Part shown: positions 42,467-51,628 of the stretch, piece after piece
Numbering within the stretch: position 1 is the first letter of the stretch
Layout: the number at the start of each line of letters is the position of its first letter
Assembly: GCA_002083365.1 (NCBI GenBank)
Contig: LVWS01000034.1
Coordinates: 62,001 to 126,000 of the forward strand
Direction of reading: 5' to 3'
Length of the DNA stretch: 64,000 nt
Origin: Nitrospira sp. SG-bin1
Lineage (GTDB): Bacteria > Nitrospirota > Nitrospiria > Nitrospirales > Nitrospiraceae
Position numbers and translations under genes: made by a program
Notes under the pieces: generated by a model
What the model saw: the letters and a program-made list of their open reading frames with translations, nothing else
Database searches by the model: none
Told to the model about the DNA's origin: nothing

Positions 42467-44759
42467 CCAAAGCGAAGTGCCCATCACCGCCCGGAACGTC
42501 GACCTTTCGAACTGCGACCGGGAACAGGTCCAATTCTGTGGAGCGATCCAACCGCATGGAGTGCTTCTCGTCTTGAGCGAACCTGATTGTATGATCACGC
42601 ACGTCAGCGCGAACACGGAGGAACGGCTCGGGCTGACGTCCGAAGACCTGCTGGGACAACCTATCGACCGGCTCTTGAACCACGAAGAGGCCCAATTATT
42701 CCGTCGTCAGGTGAGCCACGAAAAGAACCTGACCTGCCCTCCGGTGTGTCTTTTCACTGCACCGGTCCCCGGTCCGATGAAAGAAGCCTATTTCTTCGTC
42801 CATCGAAACGAGAACGGGCTGCTCATCGTCGAACTGGAGGGCAAGGGACTACCTGGTCCGGTCTCCCTGCAAGACCTCTATTCCGAAGTGCGTGCCAGCA
42901 TGGCCGACCTGCAGCGCACCGAATCGCTGCAGGCCTTCTTCGACCTAGCGGTGTCCCGTATCCGTCGCTTTACCGGGTACGATCGCGTGCTGGCCTATAA
43001 GTTTCTCGAGGACCGCAGTGGTTGGGTGCTGGCGGAAGATCGGGAAGAGGGTCTAGAGAGCTATGTCGGCCTGCATTATCCCGCGAGCGACATCCCCGAA
43101 CCGGCCCGTCGGCTATTTTCCATGAAATGGATCAGTCATCTTCCCGATGTGGGCTATGAACCGGTGCCGCTCATCGCGAAGCAGGGCGAGGAGGAGAAGC
43201 CGTTGGACCTCAGCTATTCCATCCTGCGCAGCGTCTCCGTGATGTACAGCGGGTATCTCAAGAACATGGGTGTCAAGAGCACGATGGTCCTGACCCTGCT
43301 GAAAAACGGCAAGCTCTGGGGCTTGATCTCGTGCATGCACCATCGAAATCCCAAACACGTCGCCTATGAACACCGCACCGCCGCGGAATTTTTGGCGCAC
43401 CTCATGTCGCTCGCCATGGCGTCCAAAGAAGAGTTGCAGGACCGAGAATACGTCGGACAGTTGAAAGGGCTCCATGCCACGATGATGGAACAGATGCTGC
43501 GGCACGTGAACTTTCAGGAGGGCTTGCTCCGGCACGAGACCAACTTATTGTCCTATTTCGGAGCGAGCGGCGCGGTGGTCGCCCTGGACGGTCATCTCCA
43601 CAAGCTGGGCAGGACGCCGGACGACAGCCGGCTGAAAGACCTGGTGACATGGCTCGCGGATCACATGGGACAGGATACCTATGCCACTGATCGATTGTCG
43701 GCGGCCTACTCCCCTGCGGCAGCGTTTCATGAACTGGCGTCCGGTCTGCTGGCCCTGCGCCTGTTCACGCACAAACCCCATTTCATTCTGTGGTTCTTGC
43801 CCGAAGTGGCCAAGACTGTGAACTGGGCCGGTGATCCGCACAAGCCGGTGGACGTATCCCGGATCGACGGCGAAGAGCGGCTCATCCCGCGCGCATCCTT
43901 CGCGCTCTGGAAGGAATCGGTTCGTGGCTCGTCCCGCCCTTGGCGCGAGAGCGAACTGGCCGCGGCGGCGGACTTGCGCCGGGCCATCGTGGACGTGGTG
44001 TTACGCAAAGCGGAGGAATTGGCGCGCGCCAACGAGGAGCTGACGCGCAGCAACGTGGAACTGGACGCCTTTGCCTATATCGCCAGCCATGATCTGAAGG
44101 AACCGCTGCGCGGCATCCATAACTATGCCCGCTTCGTGCTGGAAGACTACGAGGACAAGCTCGACGCCGAAGGGCAAAAGAAGCTGCGGACCATGATGAA
44201 GCTCACCGAACGGATGGATGAGCTGATCAACGGTCTCTTGCACTATTCCCGGTTGAGTCGTGAAGCATTGGAAGGCGAGCCGACGGACCTGGCATCGCTG
44301 GTGCGGCGGGTGGTGCAATCCCTGAAGCCCCGTCTGGACGAGCTTCAAGTGGCCGTTCGAACGACCGGCCCCCTTCCCACGCTTTCGGTCAATCCGGTGA
44401 TGTTCCAGGAGGTCTTCGCCAACCTCATCACGAACGCGATGAAATACAACGACAAGCCCGAGAAGTGGATCGAGATCGGTGTCTCGGCCGAAGAACCAGC
44501 TTCTCAGCGAACGGTTGCCGCGCAGGAGGAGGGGATGACCGTCCTCCATGTCAAGGACAACGGCATCGGGATTCCGACCAGACATCAGGAACAGATATTC
44601 AATATGTTTCGCCGCCTCCACGCGCGCGACGCCTATGGGGGAGGGACCGGCGTCGGCCTGACGATCGCGAAGAAAATCATCGAGCGGCACGGAGGGCGGC
44701 TCTGGGTCGAATCGGAGCCGACGGTCGGTTCCACTTTTTTTATTGCTTTACCGAGATAG
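42456..44759 (+). CDS. bphP: bacteriophytochrome histidine kinase
   Basis: Domain order is PAS, GAF, PHY, then histidine-kinase dimerisation and catalytic domains. The biliverdin Cys is expected at residue 20, in NCDREQVQFCGAIQPHG. The GAF signature PASDIPEPARRLF and the PHY-tongue motif PRASF are present. The kinase part has an H-box with SHDLKEPLRG, N-box NLITNAMKYND, and G-boxes DNGIGIP and GGTGVGLTIAKKI, all intact. It senses red/far-red light through biliverdin and phosphorylates a response regulator. Confidence 0.95.
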   Translation: MPPDQSEVPITARNVDLSNCDREQVQFCGAIQPHGVLLVLSEPDCMITHVSANTEERLGLTSEDLLGQPIDRLLNHEEAQLFRRQVSHEKNLTCPPVCLFTAPVPGPMKEAYFFVHRNENGLLIVELEGKGLPGPVSLQDLYSEVRASMADLQRTESLQAFFDLAVSRIRRFTGYDRVLAYKFLEDRSGWVLAEDREEGLESYVGLHYPASDIPEPARRLFSMKWISHLPDVGYEPVPLIAKQGEEEKPLDLSYSILRSVSVMYSGYLKNMGVKSTMVLTLLKNGKLWGLISCMHHRNPKHVAYEHRTAAEFLAHLMSLAMASKEELQDREYVGQLKGLHATMMEQMLRHVNFQEGLLRHETNLLSYFGASGAVVALDGHLHKLGRTPDDSRLKDLVTWLADHMGQDTYATDRLSAAYSPAAAFHELASGLLALRLFTHKPHFILWFLPEVAKTVNWAGDPHKPVDVSRIDGEERLIPRASFALWKESVRGSSRPWRESELAAAADLRRAIVDVVLRKAEELARANEELTRSNVELDAFAYIASHDLKEPLRGIHNYARFVLEDYEDKLDAEGQKKLRTMMKLTERMDELINGLLHYSRLSREALEGEPTDLASLVRRVVQSLKPRLDELQVAVRTTGPLPTLSVNPVMFQEVFANLITNAMKYNDKPEKWIEIGVSAEEPASQRTVAAQEEGMTVLHVKDNGIGIPTRHQEQIFNMFRRLHARDAYGGGTGVGLTIAKKIIERHGGRLWVESEPTVGSTFFIALPR

Positions 44760-44767
44760 GCGCAGTT

Positions 44768-45214
44768 GTGCGAATTATTCTCATCGCGGAAGACAATGAT
44801 GAAGATCTTATCGCGTTCCAGCGGGTGATGCGTCGATCGAACGGCCCGCCTCTCGTTCGATGTCGCGACGGCGAGGACGTGTTGAACTATTTGACCAACC
44901 CCCCGGACGGAACTACCCATCTGCCTTCGCTGATCCTGCTTGACCTGAATATGCCGGGCACCGATGGACGGGAAACATTGGCGCGCCTCAAGAGCGATCC
45001 GGACTTTCGTTCGATCCCGACCGTGGTCTTCAGCACGTCATCCAGTCCGAAGGACGTGGATTATTGTTACGACCAGGGCGCCAACGGGTATATGAGCAAG
45101 CCGGTCAAATACACGGATCTCGAAGACATCCTGCTGGGCTTCGTCGAATACTGGGACAAGATCATGATATTACCTCCCCCCAAAATATTGAGTGAACGAG
45201 GGCCCGCCCAATGA
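44768..45214 (+). CDS. Rcp1-type response regulator receiver
   Basis: A single receiver domain in which LLDLNMPG carries phospho-acceptor Asp59 and MSKPVKY the switch Lys. Such Rcp1-type receivers accept phosphate from phytochrome kinases. GTG 44768 starts 8 bp after the kinase stop. Its end overlaps the start of the next receiver gene (ATGA). Confidence 0.88.
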   Translation: MRIILIAEDNDEDLIAFQRVMRRSNGPPLVRCRDGEDVLNYLTNPPDGTTHLPSLILLDLNMPGTDGRETLARLKSDPDFRSIPTVVFSTSSSPKDVDYCYDQGANGYMSKPVKYTDLEDILLGFVEYWDKIMILPPPKILSERGPAQ

Positions 45215-45621
45215 AGACTCCGGTGAATGTTCTGTTGATCGACGACAGCTCCGAGGACCGGCATATCTACCGCCGGTTCCTCGAACGATTACCCACGAAC
45301 TATGTCGTGCACGAAGCGAAAGACGGAGCCTCGGGGGTGGAAGCAGCCGCGCGCCTAGAGCCGGATTGCATTATCCTGGATCTGAAGTTGCCGGACCAAT
45401 CGGGCTTCGAAGTGTTGGTCCAACTCGTCGGCGAAGACCCTCCGCCCAAGATCCCGGTGATCATGTTGACCAGCTCCGTATCCGACACGCTCTCGAAGGG
45501 AGCTTTGTGGTTCGGCGCGCAACAATACCTGATCAAAGGCCGGTTCGAGGCGGAACAGCTGGACCAAGCGATCAGGGATGCGGTCGCGCGTGTGGCAGCT
45601 CTAACGCCAAAAAAGAGCTGA
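45211..45621 (+). CDS. response regulator receiver
   Basis: The protein has acidic pocket DD (11-12), phospho-acceptor Asp57 (ILDLKLPD) and SSV as the switch segment. It follows the Rcp1-type gene with a 4-base overlap. A chain kinase-receiver-receiver suggests either two outputs or a phosphate sink. No output domain is present. Confidence 0.88.
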   Translation: MKTPVNVLLIDDSSEDRHIYRRFLERLPTNYVVHEAKDGASGVEAAARLEPDCIILDLKLPDQSGFEVLVQLVGEDPPPKIPVIMLTSSVSDTLSKGALWFGAQQYLIKGRFEAEQLDQAIRDAVARVAALTPKKS

Positions 45622-45683
45622 TCGACTCGCTTCAACGCGACGACGGACGTGGTCTTCACACGTGATGACGGGCGCGACCGGTT

Positions 45684-46238
45684 CTACCAATAATAGGGAA
45701 AGCCGTAGTACCCCATGTATCCCCAACCATGGGGATAGGCGTAGCCATAATATGGCGCATAGCCGCGACCTCTCGCGCGATCCCAATCCCACACCGTGAC
45801 ATGTTTGAGCTCCAGCTGGGGAACCTGTTGCTGCACCTCATCGATGGTGATGGTCGTCGTGCCCTGCACTTCTCCCACCACCGTGATGCGCGTTTTCTCC
45901 TCGTCGAATATCGCCGGATCCGACACCTGATCGCCCCGGTCAATCACCACGAATCGTCCCTTCGACTCGGTTTCGCGACCCGTCGGAATCAGCTCTTCGG
46001 ACAAGGGAATCTGCAGCACTTCGATTCTCGTGCCTTCCTTCACGCGTTGAGCCGACAGCACTTTCCCGCCCGCCAACATCAGTTTCCCTCGATGGGCTTG
46101 CGGATCATTTTTGATATCGGCGTAGCGCAGGTCACGATCGACCTTCCCTTCCAGCCGATCCGGAATGACGTCCGTCCGATCACATCCACCGACGAACATA
46201 AGCACGACCGACATCGCCGCGAGTATCAGCCGATTCAT
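45684..46238 (-). CDS. Slp-family outer-membrane lipoprotein
   Basis: Lipobox VGGC at about residue 20, then Slp motifs HRGKLMLAGGKVLSAQRVKEGTR, VLQIPLSEELIPTG and GRFVVIDRGDQVSDPAIF. A Tyr/Gly-rich tail ends the protein (GYYGFPYYW). Close paralogue of 46334 and of the partial gene at 63616, so a tandem family. AAAGGATGG precedes ATG 46238. Confidence 0.88.
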   Translation of the reverse strand: MNRLILAAMSVVLMFVGGCDRTDVIPDRLEGKVDRDLRYADIKNDPQAHRGKLMLAGGKVLSAQRVKEGTRIEVLQIPLSEELIPTGRETESKGRFVVIDRGDQVSDPAIFDEEKTRITVVGEVQGTTTITIDEVQQQVPQLELKHVTVWDWDRARGRGYAPYYGYAYPHGWGYMGYYGFPYYW

Positions 46239-46333
46239 GACATACCATCCTTTCAATAAGTCCACCGGCCGCGCGACAAACGGCCACGGCTATGCAATCT
46301 TCTGTGAACCATGTTTCGCGACGACAAGTGCAT

Positions 46334-46885
46334 CTACCAATAATAGGGATAGCCGTAGTACCCCCGGTATCCCCAAGCATAGGGATATCCGTAGCCGGCG
46401 TACGGACCATACCCGCCTTTCACGCGATCCCAATCCCACACCGTGACATGTTTGAGTGCCAGCTGAGGTACTTGTTGTTGCACCTCATCGATGGTAATGG
46501 TGGTCATGCCCACCACTTCCCCGACGGCAGTGATGCGCTTCTTTTCATCCTCGAATACGGCGGGATCCGATACCTTATCGTTCCGGTCGATGACCACGAA
46601 TCGCCCCTTCGATTCGGTCTCTTTTCCGGTGGGAATCAAATCTTCGGACAACGGTATCTGTAATACTTCAAGTCTTGTCCCTTCTTGCGTCCGTTTTGCC
46701 GACAACACCTTCCCGCCCGCGAGCATCAGTTTGCCTCGATGGGCTTGCGGATTGTTCTTGATGTCGGAATAGCGCAGGTCACGATCGACCTTCCCTTCCA
46801 ACCTCTCCGGGATCACGTCCTTCTGATTGCATCCACCGAAAAACAGAGGAGACGTGAACAACATCGCGACCATCAATAAATACAT
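46334..46885 (-). CDS. Slp-family outer-membrane lipoprotein, tandem paralogue
   Basis: AAGGAGGTGGG fixes ATG 46885. Lipobox FGGC. The sequence follows 45684 closely, with HRGKLMLAGGKVLSAKRTQEGTR and the same Tyr-rich tail (GYYGYPYYW). A sigma-54-like element at 46943 lies 58 bp upstream. A surface-exposed, tail-mediated role is possible but not shown. Confidence 0.88.
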   Translation of the reverse strand: MYLLMVAMLFTSPLFFGGCNQKDVIPERLEGKVDRDLRYSDIKNNPQAHRGKLMLAGGKVLSAKRTQEGTRLEVLQIPLSEDLIPTGKETESKGRFVVIDRNDKVSDPAVFEDEKKRITAVGEVVGMTTITIDEVQQQVPQLALKHVTVWDWDRVKGGYGPYAGYGYPYAWGYRGYYGYPYYW

Positions 46886-46942
46886 AGACCCACCTCCTTC
46901 TTTTTCTGCAGAACTGGTTCTAAGGCCTTTTCTTGGTGTTCC

Positions 46943-46958
46943 TGCAAAGGTGATTCCA
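46943..46958 (-). promoter_or_regulatory. sigma-54-like promoter upstream of Slp gene
   Basis: On the minus strand TGGAATCACCTTTGCA: TGG at -24 and TTGCA at -12, 58 bp before ATG 46885. Confidence 0.55.
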
Positions 46959-47110
46959 GGGCCGGAAGCTTGGGAAGTAGGAACACGCCCGGTTCTTTCC
47001 ACTGAAAAGTTTTGGCGATAAAAGACGACCTGTCCAAGTCGAGACGGAATGTCCCTCGACCGGCATCTTGTGCTCGTGCCGCCGCTGCGAAAGGATGGTA
47101 TCGGGACTTA

Positions 47111-48466
47111 TTACGTGGGTCCTTCGCTTCCCGCGGGATATTCCTGCAACGGACTACGTCCTTCCGCCCAAGCATCCAAAATCGGTTGGACGATACGCCA
47201 GGATTCTTCAGCTTCATCGTGACGAATGGACAATGTCTGATCTCCATGGATGACGTCCAGCAAGACTTGACCGTAGGCGGGAATCGTTTGCCTGACGAAT
47301 TGTTTTTCCAACGCCGTTTCCTTGAGGCTGAACAGCTCATCCGCGCCGGTGACATTGAGATGGAGGTCGATGCGATCCGGGTCGAATTGCATGCGAAGTC
47401 GATTGTGCTGAACGGATGTGCCCGGTTCGAATGCCAGATGAGGCACCGGTTTGAAATGGACGACCATCTCCTGGCGGTCTCGCGCCAGCGCCTTTCCGGT
47501 ACGAAGCATGAAGGGAACCCCCGCCCAACGCCAGTTGTCGATGTACAGGACGACTTTCACGAACGTTTCCGTCCGGCGCTCCGGTTTGATGCCTGCTTCA
47601 TCGACATAAGCCTGGATCGCCCGGTCGCCGATTCGGCCGGCACCGTACCGCGCACGCACGGTGCGGGTATGGACCTCTTCCGCCGTCATGTTGTTCACCG
47701 CGCGCAGCACGTCCACTTTTCGGCTACGCAGGTCATGCGCATCGAGCGTCAAGGGAGGCTCCATTGCGACGTAACACAATACTTGCAGCAAGTGATTCTG
47801 CACCATGTCGCGCAACGCCCCGGCCCGATCGTAATACGAAGAACGCCCCTCCAGGCCCAGCGTTTCATCCCAAATGATTTCCACGCGACTGACATGCTCA
47901 CATGACCACAGGGGTTCGAAAAGCCGGTTGGCGAACCGCAAACCCAGTAGATTCTGCACCGTTCTCATGCCGAGAAAATGGTCCATGCGGAAGATGGCGG
48001 ATTCGGAGAACGAGTCATGCAACAACCGGTTCAACGCCCGCGCGGATTCCAGGTCCTCGCCGAACGGTTTTTCGACGATGATGCGGGTTCCTTCCTTGGC
48101 GGAAGTCGCAACGGCTCGGATGACCGGAGCAAACAATCCAGCGGGCAGCGCGAGATAGGCGACGATCGGCCCCTTGACCTTGCCCAGCACGGTTTCTACT
48201 TGCCGCTGGTCCGTGATATCCGCCTGCTGATATTCAAGACGGGCGATGAGTCGTCCCCGAGCCTGTTCATCGGTGTCGCTATGCAAAATCAACTGTTCCT
48301 CAACATGCCGACGAAATTTCATGCGGTCCCATGGCTCTCTCCCGATGCCCACAATAGTCGGGGCGTCCGACAGTCTGTCCGCATGGAGCAAATGGGCGAA
48401 AGCAGGCAATAAAAACCGTCCGGTCAAGTCACCGGTCGCTCCGAATATCACGAATGACTGCGTCAC
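47111..48466 (-). CDS. zwf: glucose-6-phosphate 1-dehydrogenase
   Basis: The NADP-binding motif GATGDLTGRFLLPA and the catalytic segment RMDHFLGM are visible, with EKPFGEDLESA upstream of it. The family usually has RIDHYLG; the Phe here is a variant. It makes 6-phosphogluconolactone and NADPH in the oxidative pentose phosphate route. The start GTG 48466 overlaps the stop of the GH15 gene (GTGA at 48463-48466), so it is translationally coupled. Length about 451 residues. Confidence 0.92.
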   Translation of the reverse strand: MTQSFVIFGATGDLTGRFLLPAFAHLLHADRLSDAPTIVGIGREPWDRMKFRRHVEEQLILHSDTDEQARGRLIARLEYQQADITDQRQVETVLGKVKGPIVAYLALPAGLFAPVIRAVATSAKEGTRIIVEKPFGEDLESARALNRLLHDSFSESAIFRMDHFLGMRTVQNLLGLRFANRLFEPLWSCEHVSRVEIIWDETLGLEGRSSYYDRAGALRDMVQNHLLQVLCYVAMEPPLTLDAHDLRSRKVDVLRAVNNMTAEEVHTRTVRARYGAGRIGDRAIQAYVDEAGIKPERRTETFVKVVLYIDNWRWAGVPFMLRTGKALARDRQEMVVHFKPVPHLAFEPGTSVQHNRLRMQFDPDRIDLHLNVTGADELFSLKETALEKQFVRQTIPAYGQVLLDVIHGDQTLSIRHDEAEESWRIVQPILDAWAEGRSPLQEYPAGSEGPT

Positions 48467-50298
48467 GATGTCTTTCGGGCGCGACAGAGGCGTCCCAAGA
48501 TCACTCCGCTGGCGATGACACCGATATGGCTGAAGGCTTGGGGATAATTTCCAAGGAATGCTCCGCTCGAGGGGTCGATTTGTTCCGGAAGCAGACCGAG
48601 TGGGTTGGCCCGTGCACACAGCGACTCATACAACTCCAAGGCTTCGTCGATCCGTCCTTGTTTGGCCCAATTGTCGACCAGCCAGAAACTGCACAAGAGA
48701 AAGGCGCCTTCGTGTCCCGTCAAGCCATCCGGCGAATCCTCCAATCGATAACGATACAAGAGTCCCTTTCCGGCGCCGAGATGATGCACGACTGCCTCCG
48801 TGGTGGCGATCATTCGGGGATGGTCGGCCGGAATGACCCGACGGATGGGCAGGGCGAGCAAACTGGCGTCGAGACCTCCTCCACCGAGATGTTCGGTGAA
48901 CGACTTGAGCTGCGGACTCCACGCTTCATCCGTGATGGCCCGCACGATGCGGTCCGCTTCGGTTTTCCAGCGTGACAAGTCGCAGGGAAGTCCAAACCGT
49001 TCGGCTATACGCACGCCGCGATCAAGGGCGACATGACACAAGGCCGTCGAATATGTGAACCGCCGACCGGAAGTTCTGACCTCCCAGATTCCTTGGTCCG
49101 GTTCATGCCATTCTTGTCCGGCGGCATCGATCAATCGACGCAGCTTTTCCCAGAGCGCCTCGCTCACGCCGCCATGATGCCTGGTCCATTGGTAGGCACA
49201 ATCGACGATCTCGCCGAACACATCGTGTTGGCGCTGTTCAGCCGCCCCATTGCCCCAGCGGACGGGTGCGGACCGGCGGTAGCCTTCGAGTCGTTGATCC
49301 TCCGTTTCTTTCAGTGGACCATCTCCGTCGATATCGTACAGTACCCGGGGCCGTCCATCCTTCTCCACCGCATCGAGGACCCATCCCAAGAAACCCGCTG
49401 CTTCTTGCGGAAGCCCCACTCGCAGGAGCGCATAGACCGATAACGCCGCATCTCGGATCCATGCGTACCGGTAATCCCAATTGCGCACCCCGCCGATTTC
49501 TTCTGGAAGGGACGACGTCGGCGCGGCAATGATCGCACCGCTGTCGAAATGGTCGAGAAGTTTCAGCGTGACGGCCGAACGTCGGACCGCCTCTGTCTGC
49601 GGCCCGTCATAGTCGATATGCGCCGTCCAGCGCCGCCATGCGTCGCGTGTGGCGGACAAGAGATCTTCCGCCTCGATGGGATGGTGATGGTGATGTCCGG
49701 CGCTCCAACCTAGAATGATCGGGACCCGCTCCCCCGCCTTCAGATCAAGAGTGGAATCGAGACCTTGCAACGGTACGCCGGCCCGCAGTTGAAGATCGAG
49801 ATCTTCCTGCTCCAGGCAGCGGAGCCTCAACCCATCGCCTCGCCGTTCAATCTTCGCCCCGCCTCTCGGCTCCAATCGGATATGCAGCCGTACATGCCCC
49901 GATATCACCTGCGCGTATCTCAACAATTCATGTCGCCCTGCCGCGACATCTTCCGTCAGATCGGCGCCGGAACGAACCGGCATGGCGTCGGTCAGGCGTA
50001 CCACCCCCGTCTTGGCCCGGAGTTCGGTGACCAGAATCGCGGTGTCGGGTTCGTAATAGTGACGTGCCTCACTCAGCCCATCCGGCTGGATGGTAAAGGC
50101 CCCGCCATGGTGAGTATCCAGTATCCCGCAAAACAATGGAGGTGAATCAAACCGCGGCAAGCACAGCCATGGAATACTCCCGTCCCGCCCCACCAATGCG
50201 ACCGTGGTTCCGTCCCCGATCAGCCCGTAATCTTCCAGCGGCAGATATCCGTCGGTCTGTCCGAGAGGTCCCCACTTACTTTTGATAGGATCAGTCAC
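48463..50298 (-). CDS. glycoside hydrolase family 15 (glucoamylase or trehalase)
   Basis: GH15 pattern: GVRNWDYRYAWIRDAALSVYALL (substrate-binding WIRDA segment), EGYRRSAPVRWGNGAAEQ, the catalytic Glu region DQGIWEVR, and QIDPSSGAFLGNYPQAFSHIGVI near the end. Such enzymes release glucose from glucan ends or split trehalose; no signal peptide is visible, so it is likely cytoplasmic, acting on stored glucan or trehalose. The gene leads into zwf, which would take the glucose onward after phosphorylation. GTG 50298 is the start. Confidence 0.9.
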   Translation of the reverse strand: MTDPIKSKWGPLGQTDGYLPLEDYGLIGDGTTVALVGRDGSIPWLCLPRFDSPPLFCGILDTHHGGAFTIQPDGLSEARHYYEPDTAILVTELRAKTGVVRLTDAMPVRSGADLTEDVAAGRHELLRYAQVISGHVRLHIRLEPRGGAKIERRGDGLRLRCLEQEDLDLQLRAGVPLQGLDSTLDLKAGERVPIILGWSAGHHHHHPIEAEDLLSATRDAWRRWTAHIDYDGPQTEAVRRSAVTLKLLDHFDSGAIIAAPTSSLPEEIGGVRNWDYRYAWIRDAALSVYALLRVGLPQEAAGFLGWVLDAVEKDGRPRVLYDIDGDGPLKETEDQRLEGYRRSAPVRWGNGAAEQRQHDVFGEIVDCAYQWTRHHGGVSEALWEKLRRLIDAAGQEWHEPDQGIWEVRTSGRRFTYSTALCHVALDRGVRIAERFGLPCDLSRWKTEADRIVRAITDEAWSPQLKSFTEHLGGGGLDASLLALPIRRVIPADHPRMIATTEAVVHHLGAGKGLLYRYRLEDSPDGLTGHEGAFLLCSFWLVDNWAKQGRIDEALELYESLCARANPLGLLPEQIDPSSGAFLGNYPQAFSHIGVIASGVILGRLCRARKTS

Positions 50299-50366
50299 AG
50301 GCAGGCCGGGCTCGGATAAATATCACGCTTTCTTCGCACTCAAAACGTTTGGAACGGCCTTTTCCG

Positions 50367-50395
50367 AGCGCCCCAACGGATCACGATGGGGCGCT
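50367..50395. terminator. GC-rich hairpin between GH15 and a downstream exported gene
   Basis: AGCGCCCCA pairs perfectly with TGGGGCGCT over an 11-base loop. It lies downstream of the stop at 50417 on the minus strand. No U-tract follows. Confidence 0.45.
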
Positions 50396-50416
50396 TCAAT
50401 ATCTCTTACCTTCCTC

Positions 50417-50884
50417 TTATCTTCCATGATAGCCGGGGACGGAGCCACCGCCTGAAGAAAAGCCGCCGCCGTCCATTCCGCTCAAACCTTGGACCGCCGG
50501 ATCGCCTCCGGACGGACCGCCGCCGAAGAAGGGACGGTCTACACCTTCGGTGTGACCATTGACGCTGGGGGACATATCGACTGATGGACTACCAAAGGAC
50601 TGGGTGTCCATTACACCGGAACTCTCCTGGGATTCACGTTCACCGGTCAATTTTCCTCCCCACGTTCCACTGAACAGCTCACTGCCGTAACTGTAAATCC
50701 CTTTACCTCCGAGGTCCGGGCGATCGGTCTCCCAACGTTCAGTAGTCTGCACGTTAAGGATGAATGAATCTTGCGCGTTCCGGCTTTCTGCAGAGTACGG
50801 CAGTCCCTTCGCTGACACGAAGACCGGCACGGCCAACCAGATACCGGTCGCCAACACACACGAACATAGATTTTTATATGTCAT
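50417..50884 (-). CDS. exported glycine-rich protein
   Basis: AAGGAG precedes ATG 50884. The signal peptide ends near VSAKG (residue 25). The C-terminal half is very rich in Gly, Ser, Pro and Asp (GGGPSGGDPAVQG, GGGFSSGGGSVPG), like a disordered surface or matrix protein. No catalytic motif is visible. Unknown function. Confidence 0.55.
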   Translation of the reverse strand: MTYKNLCSCVLATGIWLAVPVFVSAKGLPYSAESRNAQDSFILNVQTTERWETDRPDLGGKGIYSYGSELFSGTWGGKLTGERESQESSGVMDTQSFGSPSVDMSPSVNGHTEGVDRPFFGGGPSGGDPAVQGLSGMDGGGFSSGGGSVPGYHGR

Positions 50885-50950
50885 CGTATGACTCCTTTCA
50901 GTTCAATCACTCGACGTAACCGCCTTACAGAATGCATTCAACAGAATATT

Positions 50951-51379
50951 CTACTCCGTGTTTTGCTCGACCTCGAGTTTACTGACCACGTCTTTTACGC
51001 CGGCTCCGTACGCATCGACTATGGCACTGCGAATCGAGTCTTGATCCTGTACCGTTCCACTTAAGGTGGCCGTACCGTCACTCACCGAAACATCGATGCC
51101 TTTACTCTTGATAAAGGGGCTCGATTCAATATGGCATTTCACAGCACGTCGCAGTTCCTCGTCTGATTTCCATTGCCAATCCCTTATGCCGCCCAAAGGA
51201 CCGCGCGATATTTCTTTTTGGCATGACTCGACAAGACCGTAAGACCAATTGTCGTCACCTGACTGTGGATAATCATACACATCGAAGTCGTCATCCGTAG
51301 CTTGCGCTCGAACCTCGGTAGGGCACGGCACGCTGAAAGCGGCTAGGACAATCCCTAGCAACATCGTTCTCATGAACAT
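50951..51379 (-). CDS. exported BON-domain protein
   Basis: ATG 51379 has GGAGGAG upstream. The signal ends near VRAQA (residue 25). A BON domain fills about 80-140: SDEELRRAVKCHIESSPFIKSKGIDVSVSDGTATLSGTV. Two extra Cys in the mature part could form a disulfide. An ACTAGG-type palindrome (GCTAGG-N6-CCTAGC) falls inside the signal-peptide coding part at 51342-51359. Confidence 0.8.
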   Translation of the reverse strand: MFMRTMLLGIVLAAFSVPCPTEVRAQATDDDFDVYDYPQSGDDNWSYGLVESCQKEISRGPLGGIRDWQWKSDEELRRAVKCHIESSPFIKSKGIDVSVSDGTATLSGTVQDQDSIRSAIVDAYGAGVKDVVSKLEVEQNTE

Positions 51380-51431
51380 GGGTATCTCCTCCACGATAAG
51401 ATGTATTCATTCAATGTACTAAGTCCTGGAA

Positions 51432-51447
51432 CGCAACGACCATACCA
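51432..51447 (-). promoter_or_regulatory. sigma-54-like element upstream of BON gene
   Basis: Minus strand TGGTATGGTCGTTGCG: TGG at -24 and TTGC at -12, 53 bp before ATG 51379. Confidence 0.5.
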
Positions 51448-51628
51448 ATTCCACCGCCCACCGACGCAGGCAGAACGCCTGGACGGTGAATCATAACTTA
51501 TCTCCACCGCAGGGAATTTTCATCGAGATGGCGTCGCGCGTTGCAGACTGGGAGAAGCAAGGATCGACATGATGTCTAGCTTCGGAACCGTTTGTCCCTC
51601 CGCAAGCCGGTCCCGCAAGACCATGACG

